From RGIG9060 sp036307825 (GTDB lineage Bacteria > Spirochaetota > Spirochaetia > Treponematales > Treponemataceae): a stretch of DNA of 20,947 nt. Both the position numbers and the translations under genes were made by a program. The notes under the pieces are model-generated. The model saw only the letters and a list, made by a program, of their open reading frames with translations, was not told the origin of the DNA and ran no database searches. Positions 14,643 to 20,947 of this stretch are shown piece after piece. Each line of letters starts with the position of its first letter. Position 1 is the stretch's first letter. The stretch covers positions 1 to 20,947 of the forward strand of contig JAXJWW010000008.1 in the NCBI GenBank assembly GCA_036307825.1, given 5' to 3'.

Positions 14643-15812
14643 ATGAAAGATAATCGTTACCTTTTTACTTCAGAATCTGTTGGAGAAGGTCATCCAGATA
14701 AATTATGTGATCAAATTTCAGATGCAGTTTTGGACGCATGTTTAGCAAATGATGCTTCAAGTCATGTTGCTTGCGAAACTTTTGCTTCTGCAGGAATGGT
14801 TTTGATTGGTGGTGAAATCACAACAAATGATTATATCCCAATCGATGAAATTGCCAGAAATGTTGCTCGTGAAATTGGTTATACAGATCCAGATTTTGGT
14901 CTTGATTATAAATCAATGGCTGTAATGAATATGATTCACTCTCAGTCTCCTGATATTAACCAAGGTGTTGTAGGAAAAGGTTTGAAAGAATACGAAGGTC
15001 AGCAAGGAGCTGGAGACCAAGGAATGATGTTTGGTTTTGCTTGTTCAGAAACTCCTGAACTTATGCCTGCTCCAATTATGTATTCTCACAATTTGCTTAG
15101 AAAAGCAACTGAACTTAGAAAAAACAAAACTTTGCCATGGCTTCGTCCTGACGCAAAAAGCCAAGTTACTATTGAATACGAAGGCCACAAACCAGTAAGA
15201 ATTGATACAGTTGTAATTTCTCATCAGCATAATCCTGATGTTTCAGACAAAGACATCAAAGAAGGAATTATCGAACAAATTATCAAACCAGTTTTAACAC
15301 CTACAGGTTTACTTGATGAAAATACAAAATATTTTATCAACCCAACTGGTCGATTTGTAATTGGTGGTCCTTTTGGTGATACAGGTTTAACTGGACGAAA
15401 AATTATCGTAGATACTTACGGTGGAATGGGGCGTCATGGTGGCGGTGCTTTCTCTGGAAAAGACCCATCAAAAGTAGACCGTTCTGCAGCGTATATGGCT
15501 CGATATATTGCAAAAAATGTTGTAGCAAGTGGTCTTGCAGAACGCTGTGAAGTTCAACTTGCTTACGCTATCGGTGTTCCATTCCCAGTTTCAATTATGG
15601 TTGATACTTTTGGAACAGGAAAAGTTAGTGATTTTGCAATTTCAGAAGCAGTAAAAAAAGTTTTTGACTGTTCTCCAGCGGGAATTATCAAAACTTTGGA
15701 CTTACTTAAACCAGTTTATTCAAAAACTGCATCTTACGGACATTTTGGTAGAAACGAATTTACTTGGGAAAAAACAGATAAGGTAGAAGAATTAAAAAAT
15801 GCCATCAAATAA
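14643..15812 (+). CDS. metK: S-adenosylmethionine synthase
   Basis: This 389-aa cytoplasmic enzyme makes S-adenosylmethionine from methionine and ATP, releasing phosphate and pyrophosphate. The family signatures are present in order: FTSESVGEGHPDKLCDQISD with the catalytic His near residue 17, GAGDQGMMFGFA (about 122-133), GRFVIGGPFGDTGLTGRKI (about 236-254) and the P-loop-like GGGAFSGKDPSKVDRSAAY (about 263-281). The length is normal for bacterial MetK. GGAGG at 14634-14638 is 4 nt before the ATG. The 3' end overlaps nth by 14 nt, so the two are probably translated from one mRNA. Confidence 0.98.
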   Translation: MKDNRYLFTSESVGEGHPDKLCDQISDAVLDACLANDASSHVACETFASAGMVLIGGEITTNDYIPIDEIARNVAREIGYTDPDFGLDYKSMAVMNMIHSQSPDINQGVVGKGLKEYEGQQGAGDQGMMFGFACSETPELMPAPIMYSHNLLRKATELRKNKTLPWLRPDAKSQVTIEYEGHKPVRIDTVVISHQHNPDVSDKDIKEGIIEQIIKPVLTPTGLLDENTKYFINPTGRFVIGGPFGDTGLTGRKIIVDTYGGMGRHGGGAFSGKDPSKVDRSAAYMARYIAKNVVASGLAERCEVQLAYAIGVPFPVSIMVDTFGTGKVSDFAISEAVKKVFDCSPAGIIKTLDLLKPVYSKTASYGHFGRNEFTWEKTDKVEELKNAIK

Positions 15813-16455
15813 TTTTGATGATTCTTCTGTTTTATCCAGGGAGCAGGTTATTTCAGTTTTTGAGAGATTCAAAAGTGAAAATCCTGCTCCCACAACTGAG
15901 TTAATTGCCACAAATAATTACACTTTGTTGGTTTCTGTTGTTTTATCGGCACAGGCAACTGACAAAAGTGTAAATAAAGCAACTGAATCTTTATATAAAA
16001 TAGTTGATACACCGCAAAAAATGCTTGAATTAGGTGAAGAAGGCTTAATCGAGTATATAAAATCTATCGGGCTTTATAAAAACAAAGCAAAAAATGTAAT
16101 TGCCTTAAGCAAAATTTTAATAGAAAAGTTTAATAGTGAAATTCCTAAAACTCGTGAAGATTTGATGAGTTTGCCTGGAGTTGGAAGAAAAACTGCAAAT
16201 GTAATTTTAAATGTAGTTTATGGTGAAAAAACAATGCCTGTGGATACTCATTTGCTAAGAATTTCCCCAAGGATTGGGCTTTCTTTTGGAACAACGCCGG
16301 AATCTATCGAAAAAGATTTGCTAAAAATTATCCCTGACGAATATATGCAACACGCACATCATTGGTTAATTTTACATGGTCGTTATGTTTGTACTGCCAG
16401 AAATCCTAAATGTAGCGAATGTTTAATAAAAGACATTTGTCAACAAAATTTATAG
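15799..16455 (+). CDS. nth: Endonuclease III, DNA glycosylase/AP lyase
   Basis: This 218-aa base-excision repair enzyme removes oxidised pyrimidines and cuts the abasic site. The helix-hairpin-helix LPGVGRKTANVIL carries the catalytic Lys131, and Asp149 lies in PVDTHLLR. The C-terminal [4Fe-4S] motif is complete: Cys198, Cys205, Cys208 and Cys214 (C-x6-C-x2-C-x5-C). The length matches the family. The ATG at 15799 lies inside the last codons of metK in another frame (14-nt overlap), suggesting translational coupling. No strong hairpin follows. Confidence 0.96.
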   Translation: MPSNNFDDSSVLSREQVISVFERFKSENPAPTTELIATNNYTLLVSVVLSAQATDKSVNKATESLYKIVDTPQKMLELGEEGLIEYIKSIGLYKNKAKNVIALSKILIEKFNSEIPKTREDLMSLPGVGRKTANVILNVVYGEKTMPVDTHLLRISPRIGLSFGTTPESIEKDLLKIIPDEYMQHAHHWLILHGRYVCTARNPKCSECLIKDICQQNL

Positions 16456-16487
16456 CAAAATTTAGACTTTTGTCTTTTTAAGTAATA

Positions 16488-16691
16488 TCAATAATGAGGT
16501 GGGCGAACATTTGGAATTTCGCCTTCTTGATTATCAGATAATTCCTTGATTTTTACAGACATAGCTTTATTTTCTTTTACAAGTTTGTCGATAGTGTTTC
16601 CTTGTTCAACAGTTACTTCTTGTAATTGATTTAAAAAATCCTCAAGATATGCAAGTTTTGTTTCAATGCAGGTTAATCTTTCTTCGTTCAT
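16488..16691 (-). CDS. slyX: SlyX-family protein
   Basis: This 67-aa protein is a mostly heptad-like helix (IETKLAYLEDFLNQLQEV, TIDKLVKENKAMSVKI) followed by the SlyX-typical tail ending RPPHY. SlyX proteins are small coiled-coil proteins of unclear function, named in Escherichia coli near slyD. No Shine-Dalgarno site is seen before the ATG. It is convergent with nth, and its start lies just beyond the terminator of the hydrogenase operon on the same strand. Confidence 0.85.
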   Translation of the reverse strand: MNEERLTCIETKLAYLEDFLNQLQEVTVEQGNTIDKLVKENKAMSVKIKELSDNQEGEIPNVRPPHY

Positions 16692-16715
16692 ATTTTAATA
16701 ATATCAGTTTTTGCT

Positions 16716-16760
16716 AAAAAAGAAAATTGCCCAAAGTCAAAATTTTTAACCTTGGGCAAT
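16716..16760 (-). terminator. Rho-independent terminator of the hydrogenase operon
   Basis: On the minus strand a 9-bp stem (16760-16752/16734-16726) is followed by a T-rich run, TTTTCTTTTTT (16726-16716). It begins 28 nt after the hydA stop codon. Confidence 0.85.
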
Positions 16761-16788
16761 CTTTCAACTAACTTTTATTTTACAACTT

Positions 16789-18531
16789 TCAGTTGTACAA
16801 GTCTCGTTTTGTGTAGTGTGTATGCAACAAGTGATGTGCTTTTTCGCTATTTGGTTCACCAAAATATTCCTTGTAAATCTTGTCGATTAAAGGATTTTGA
16901 TGTGAACAGCGAATTTCATGTGTTTCATCATCTTGATAAAGCGCATTGGCTCGTTTTACGCGAAGTTCGTCGTTGTGTCCGTAAGGTTGTCCTCCTCCAG
17001 TTACACAACCACCACGACAAGCCATAACTTCGATAAAGTCGTAAGGTCGTTCTTTACCTTCTTCAGCGGCTTTTCTGATTTCTTGAACAACTGCATCAAC
17101 ATTTCCCATTTGATGAATTACAGCAAGTTTTACCTTTGTTCCGTTCAAGTCAACTTCAGCTTTTTTTACACCTTCAAGACCGCGAACCGGAGTATAATTA
17201 ACATCTCCTAATTCATTTCCTGTAACAAGTTTGTAGGCTGTTCTAACTGCTGCTTCCATAACTCCACCAGTTGCCCCAAAGATAGTTGCAGCACCTGTGT
17301 ATGGTCCGATTGGATTATCAGCTTCGCTATCAGGAAGATTTACAAAATCAATTCCTGCTTGGCGAATTAGAGAAGCAAGTTCTCGAGTTGTTAAAACTTT
17401 GTCTACATCTTGATAGCCAGAAGATTTCATATTGTCATCACGACGAGCTTCGTAGGCTTTTGCTGTACATGGCATTACAGAAAGATGGAAAATTTTGTCT
17501 GCTGAAATTCCAGATTGTTCTGCCCAGTAAGTTTTTGTGATTGCTCCTTGCATTTGCTGTGGAGATTTTGCACTTGAAAGATTTGGCAAAAGGTCATGAT
17601 AATTCTTTTCTGCGTAATCTACCCAACCTGGACAACAACTTGTAAACATTGGTAATGCTCCACCTTTTGTAAGGCGAGTTACAAGTTCAGTTCCTTCTTC
17701 CATAATTGTAAGGTCGGCTGCAAAGTTTGTGTCAAAAACATATTTGAAACCTAACATTCTAAGTGCTGAATAAAGTTTTCCTGTACATAAAGTTCCAGCT
17801 GGAAGCCCAAATTCTTCTCCAATGGCGGCTCTTACAGATGGCGCAATTGAAACTACAGGTGTAATTTCTGGGTCTGCAACTTTGTCAAAAACTTCTTCAA
17901 GTTTGTTATGAGTTGTAATTGCTCCTGTAGGGCAGTGTGCAGCACATTGTCCACAACGAATACAAGGGCTGTGTGCTAAGTCACTTCCTGCAACTGGACC
18001 GATAACAGTTTTATCTCCACGACCTGTGTATTCCATTGCCCAAACATTTTGCATCAATTGACAAGCTTCTACACATCTACCACAGTTGATACATTTGTTT
18101 CTGTCTAAAACGATTTCTTCGTAAGAATCATCAGTTGGCTGATTTTTCAAAATTTGTGTAAATCTTGGAGCAGAACGCAATCCAAATTCAATAGCTAAAT
18201 TTTGCAATTCACATTGACCACTTCGGTTACATTGTAAACAATCCTGTGGGTGATTTGACAAAATCAATTCAAGAACTGTGCGACGAGCCTTGTTGATTTC
18301 TGGGTCATGAGTGATAAGTTTCATTCCAGGTGCAACTTTTGTTGTACAAGCACGAAGCATTTTTGGTGTTCCTGCCAATCTTACGATACAAATTCCACAA
18401 GAAGCCCAAGCTGGTAAATCATCGTTGTAACACAAAGTTGGAATTTTAATATTCAACATCTTTGCAGCTTGGAGAATTGTTGTTCCTTCTGGAACTTCTA
18501 TATCAATTCCGTTTATATTAACATTAACCAT
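16789..18531 (-). CDS. hydA: [FeFe] hydrogenase catalytic subunit (HydA/HndD type)
   Basis: This 580-aa protein interconverts protons and H2. Domains in order: plant-type [2Fe-2S] (Cys34, 45, 48, 62); His-Cys3 [4Fe-4S] (His94, Cys98, 101, 107); two [4Fe-4S] clusters (Cys147-200); and the H-cluster domain with TSCCPGW (Cys299, Cys300), MPCTAK (Cys355) and MACRGGC (Cys504, Cys508). By my count Glu279, Glu282, Arg286, Cys299 and Ser319 match the Clostridium pasteurianum CpI proton path at identical numbers. The enzyme should therefore be active if matured. Its size fits Desulfovibrio HndD better than the longer Thermotoga HydA. GGAGG lies 7 nt before the ATG, and hydB ends 17 nt upstream. HydEFG maturases are not in the window. 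Confidence 0.97.
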   Translation of the reverse strand: MVNVNINGIDIEVPEGTTILQAAKMLNIKIPTLCYNDDLPAWASCGICIVRLAGTPKMLRACTTKVAPGMKLITHDPEINKARRTVLELILSNHPQDCLQCNRSGQCELQNLAIEFGLRSAPRFTQILKNQPTDDSYEEIVLDRNKCINCGRCVEACQLMQNVWAMEYTGRGDKTVIGPVAGSDLAHSPCIRCGQCAAHCPTGAITTHNKLEEVFDKVADPEITPVVSIAPSVRAAIGEEFGLPAGTLCTGKLYSALRMLGFKYVFDTNFAADLTIMEEGTELVTRLTKGGALPMFTSCCPGWVDYAEKNYHDLLPNLSSAKSPQQMQGAITKTYWAEQSGISADKIFHLSVMPCTAKAYEARRDDNMKSSGYQDVDKVLTTRELASLIRQAGIDFVNLPDSEADNPIGPYTGAATIFGATGGVMEAAVRTAYKLVTGNELGDVNYTPVRGLEGVKKAEVDLNGTKVKLAVIHQMGNVDAVVQEIRKAAEEGKERPYDFIEVMACRGGCVTGGGQPYGHNDELRVKRANALYQDDETHEIRCSHQNPLIDKIYKEYFGEPNSEKAHHLLHTHYTKRDLYN

Positions 18532-18548
18532 TTAATTCCTCCAATTCC

Positions 18549-20330
18549 TTATTTTTTGATGATTGCACCAAATTTACAAGTTTTTTCACATTGACCACAT
18601 TTTAGACATTTATTTTGGTCAATTACATGTCTAGATTTCTTTTCGCCCACGATACAGTTTGCAGGACAATTTCTAGCACACATTCCACAACCGATACATT
18701 TTTCTGTAATTTCGTAAGAAATGAGTTTTTTACATTTTCCTGCAACACATTTCTTGTTTACAATATGGTCGATATATTCTTGTTCAAATTTATTTATTGT
18801 TGAAAGAGTTGGATTTGGAGCTGATTGTCCTAAAGCACAAAGGGAAGCAGATTTCATTGCTTGACCGATGTCTTTTAGTTTTTGGATATCTTCTAACTCA
18901 CCATTTCCGCGAGAGATTTTTTCCAAAATTGTGTGCATTTGTCTTGTTCCAATTCTACAAGGTGAACATTTTCCGCAGGATTCGTCCACACAGAATTCCA
19001 TATAGAATTTTGCAACATCAACTACACAGTCATCTTCGTCCATAACAATCATACCACCTGAACCCATCATTGAGCCAAGTCTAGTTAAAGCACCAAAGTC
19101 GATAGGTGTGTCTAAGTGTTCTTCTGTAATAATTCCACCTGATGGTCCACCAGTTTGAACACCTTTGAATTTCTTTCCGCCTTTGATTCCACCACCGATT
19201 TCAAAGATGATTTCACGCAAAGTTGTTCCCATTGGAACTTCTACAAGTCCAGAGTTGTTGATTTTTCCTGTAAGAGCAAAAACCTTTGTTCCTTTTGAGT
19301 CATCTGTTCCGATTTTGTTAAACCAATCAGCACCTTTTGTAAGAATTACAGGGATATTTGCCCAAGTTTCAACATTGTTGATAACAGTTGGTTTTCCCCA
19401 AAGTCCACATTGAGCTGGGAACGGTGGTTTTGGTGTAGGCATTCCTCGTTGACCTTCGATAGAACGAAGAAGAGCTGTTTCTTCACCACAAACGAAGGCT
19501 CCCGCACCAAGACGAATTTCAATATCAAAATCAAAACCAGAACCTAAGATGTCTTTTCCTAAAAGTCCTGCTTCTTTTGCTTGTGCCATAGCGATTTTCA
19601 ATCTTTCGATTGCAAGTGGATATTCTGCACGGATGTAAACAAATCCTTTATTTGCTCCAATTGCTTTACCACAAATTGTCATTGCTTCAAGGATTGAGTG
19701 AGGGTCGCCTTCAATTGTTGAACGATCCATGTAAGCACCTGGGTCACCTTCGTCTGCGTTACAAACTACATATTTTACATCTCCCGGAGCTTTCATACCT
19801 GCTTCCCATTTTAAGCCAGTTGGGAATCCAGCACCACCACGACCTCTAAGACCAGATTTTTTGATTTCATCAACGATTTGTTCTGGTGTCATTTCAAAAA
19901 GAGCTTTTTCCAAAGCAAGATATCCGTCTCGAGCAATATATTCTTCAATATTTTCTGGATTGATAACACCACAATTTCGTAAAACAATTCGTTTTTGCTT
20001 TTGGTAAAACTGAATTTCCTGAACATCTTCGATGCTTTTCTTTTCTTTATTGTATAAAAGGCGTTGAACTTCCCGACCTTTTACAACTTGTTCAGCGATA
20101 ATGTCTTTTGCGTCTTCTGGTTTTACTTCAACATAGAAAGAATCTTCTGGTAAAACCTTTACGATAGGACCTTTTTCACAAAATCCAAAACAACCAGTTT
20201 TTACAATTTGAACTTTGTCTTCTACGCCAAAATTTTTTGCTTCTGTTTGGAGGTTTTTGTAAATAAGATCCGCATTACTTGATTCACAACCTGTTCCACC
20301 ACAAACAAGAATATAATGTGTATATGCCAT
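18549..20330 (-). CDS. hydB: Hydrogenase flavoprotein subunit, NuoF-like (HydB/HndC type)
   Basis: This 593-aa subunit links NAD(P)H to the hydrogenase through FMN. An N-terminal thioredoxin-like [2Fe-2S] domain has C-x4-C (Cys10, 15) and C-x3-C (Cys47, 51). The NuoF core follows, with GLRGRGGAGFPTGLKW (near 156-171), CNADEGDPGAYMDR, CGEETALLRSIEGQRG and the [4Fe-4S] motif ESCGKCSPCRIGT (near 455). The C-terminus adds two ferredoxin-type [4Fe-4S] clusters (CIGCGMCARNCP and CLKCGQCEKTC). This architecture is typical of NAD(P)-dependent, often electron-bifurcating, [FeFe] hydrogenases; bifurcation itself is inferred. A GGGAG site precedes the ATG. It lies 19 nt after the HndB-like gene and 17 nt before hydA, so it belongs to one operon. 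Confidence 0.96.
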   Translation of the reverse strand: MAYTHYILVCGGTGCESSNADLIYKNLQTEAKNFGVEDKVQIVKTGCFGFCEKGPIVKVLPEDSFYVEVKPEDAKDIIAEQVVKGREVQRLLYNKEKKSIEDVQEIQFYQKQKRIVLRNCGVINPENIEEYIARDGYLALEKALFEMTPEQIVDEIKKSGLRGRGGAGFPTGLKWEAGMKAPGDVKYVVCNADEGDPGAYMDRSTIEGDPHSILEAMTICGKAIGANKGFVYIRAEYPLAIERLKIAMAQAKEAGLLGKDILGSGFDFDIEIRLGAGAFVCGEETALLRSIEGQRGMPTPKPPFPAQCGLWGKPTVINNVETWANIPVILTKGADWFNKIGTDDSKGTKVFALTGKINNSGLVEVPMGTTLREIIFEIGGGIKGGKKFKGVQTGGPSGGIITEEHLDTPIDFGALTRLGSMMGSGGMIVMDEDDCVVDVAKFYMEFCVDESCGKCSPCRIGTRQMHTILEKISRGNGELEDIQKLKDIGQAMKSASLCALGQSAPNPTLSTINKFEQEYIDHIVNKKCVAGKCKKLISYEITEKCIGCGMCARNCPANCIVGEKKSRHVIDQNKCLKCGQCEKTCKFGAIIKK

Positions 20331-20349
20331 TTTTTACTCCCTTAAATAC

Positions 20350-20721
20350 TTATTTAGCAATGATAAAATCTTCAACTGGCTTTTTATTGATAATGTGTTC
20401 TTCTACAATTCTTTCAACTGTATTTTCTTTTACATTACCATAAAACACTTTTGGCATATCAGGCATGATAATTTCTACAGTTGGCTCATTTTCGCAATGC
20501 CCCATACAACCTGTTTGCCTAATAATTGCATTTTCAGCAATTCCCTTTTCATTTAAAAGAGTGATAAATTTATCTAAAATAAGTTTTGCGCCAGAAGCGA
20601 TACCGCAAGTTCCCATTCCTACGATTACTTGAATGGATTTTCCTTCTGAATCACGACGCTTTAAATCTGATTGAACTTTACTTCTAAGTTTTCTTAGGTC
20701 ATCTAAAGTCATCTTTGCCAT
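20350..20721 (-). CDS. hndB: HndB-like [2Fe-2S] thioredoxin-fold protein
   Basis: This 123-aa protein resembles the small (2Fe-2S) ferredoxin-domain subunit found beside NuoF-like hydrogenase subunits (HndB in Desulfovibrio). It has an N-terminal helix (LDDLRKLRSKVQSDLKRRD), then VGMGTCGIASGAK with Cys39, and QTGCMGHCENEP with Cys72 and Cys76. Only three of the four cysteines of a NuoE-type cluster are present. As far as I recall, the TCGIA-x-GA form is normal for this family, so the fourth ligand or cluster occupancy is uncertain. It is not the NuoE/HydC subunit itself, which should lie upstream outside the window. TAGGAG before the ATG overlaps the stop codon of the upstream gene, indicating translational coupling. 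Confidence 0.85.
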   Translation of the reverse strand: MAKMTLDDLRKLRSKVQSDLKRRDSEGKSIQVIVGMGTCGIASGAKLILDKFITLLNEKGIAENAIIRQTGCMGHCENEPTVEIIMPDMPKVFYGNVKENTVERIVEEHIINKKPVEDFIIAK

Positions 20722-20729
20722 AACATCTC

Positions 20730-20947
20730 CTACTGTATAGAACTTTCTTTTTCTTGGCTTGTTAGAAAATGTCCTAAGAGTTCAAGGTTTTTTGCATTTT
20801 CTAAACAACCAAGTACATTCACGATTTCCGATTTTTTTAATTGATAATTCAATTGTTCACTTTCTGTGTTTTTTTTTCGGATAATCGTCATGTCAAAATT
20901 TCCTGTAAAACTCAAAACTTGACGAAATAAATTTGCCACTTCTCCTA
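20730..20947 (-). CDS. C-terminus of probable ATP-binding (histidine-kinase-like) protein, partial
   Basis: This frame stays open to the window edge, so the 5' end is missing; about 72 codons are visible. A GTG at 20939 follows AGGAG, but by only 2 nt, so I treat the gene as partial and not as a 69-aa protein. The sequence GEVANLFRQVL...DMTIIR...LNYQLKKSEIVNVLGCLENAKNLELL resembles the tail (GDMA...LI..NPD...DT.EI...L....L..PEV) that I recall from small ATP-binding proteins encoded next to HndB/NuoF hydrogenase genes in clostridia. The identification rests on this pattern and gene order only. Its TAG stop overlaps the ribosome site of the HndB-like gene 8 nt before that ATG. Confidence 0.5.
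   Translation of the reverse strand, partial: GEVANLFRQVLSFTGNFDMTIIRKKNTESEQLNYQLKKSEIVNVLGCLENAKNLELLGHFLTSQEKESSIQ

Noticed and set aside
14643..14700. Possible SAM riboswitch before metK
   Set aside because: The predicted promoter leaves only about 15 nt of leader, and no riboswitch-like pairing fits between the divergent genes.
16463..16480. Terminator-like AGAC-TTTT-GTCTTTTT after nth
   Set aside because: The stem has only four base pairs, too weak to call in AT-rich sequence.
16752..17211. Plus-strand frames opposite the 3' half of hydA
   Set aside because: They are shadow frames of the hydrogenase gene. The Ser/Thr/Leu-rich sequences reflect antisense codons.
20730..20939. Complete 69-aa gene starting at GTG 20939
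   Set aside because: The frame stays open to the window edge, the ribosome-site spacing is only 2 nt, and the sequence resembles the C-terminus of a longer protein.

Overview
The window looks like the chromosome of an anaerobic spirochaete, most likely a gut or rumen Treponema. This is inferred from the strongly AT-rich composition, the many Cys-lipoproteins (six clear lipobox proteins), an ApbE-type flavin transferase made as a lipoprotein, lipoproteins with Listeria-Bacteroides (InlB B-type) repeats, and an HndBCD/HydAB-type [FeFe] hydrogenase operon. No rRNA, tRNA, CRISPR array, transposase or phage gene was seen.

Layout. (1) 1-6167: a pentanucleotide repeat, a strong terminator, then two large surface-type lipoproteins. 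One has 1413 aa (FN3 domains, degenerate B-repeats, possible carbohydrate-binding modules). The other has 560 aa (B-repeats plus a formylglycine-generating-enzyme-like C-terminus that lacks the expected catalytic cysteines). (2) 6168-6542: a 375-nt gene-free stretch with two secondary-structure elements, the larger a 169-nt nest of six stems. (3) 6543-10988: hemolysin III/TrhA-like membrane protein, a small beta-barrel-like exported protein, aspartyl-tRNA synthetase with a promoter placed so close that its mRNA is probably leaderless, and an ApbE-family lipoprotein. (4) 11006-14115: a membrane-anchored LuxR-type regulator divergent from a set of small exported proteins. The intergenic region holds three copies of an 8-mer at exactly 21-bp spacing. 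The small-protein cluster carries a 47-bp duplicated terminator and a nearly identical signal-peptide DNA segment on two otherwise different lipoproteins. (5) 14198-16691: a stand-alone glycogen-binding-type (CBM48) protein, metK and nth overlapping by 14 bp, and slyX. (6) 16789-20947 (minus strand): hydA, hydB, an HndB-like [2Fe-2S] protein and the 3' end of a probable ATP-binding protein, read toward 16789 and ended by a clear rho-independent terminator.

How it fits together. The hydrogenase cluster suggests NAD(P)H/ferredoxin-linked H2 metabolism in a fermentative anaerobe. Every H-cluster cysteine and the known proton-path residues are present. The NuoE-like partner and the HydEFG maturases are not in the window. 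The lipoprotein regions look like fast-evolving envelope loci built by module shuffling. The best candidates for something undescribed are the 169-nt structured element, which shares a 20-nt arm with a terminator 8 kb away, and the 21-bp-phased operator array beside the membrane-bound LuxR regulator.
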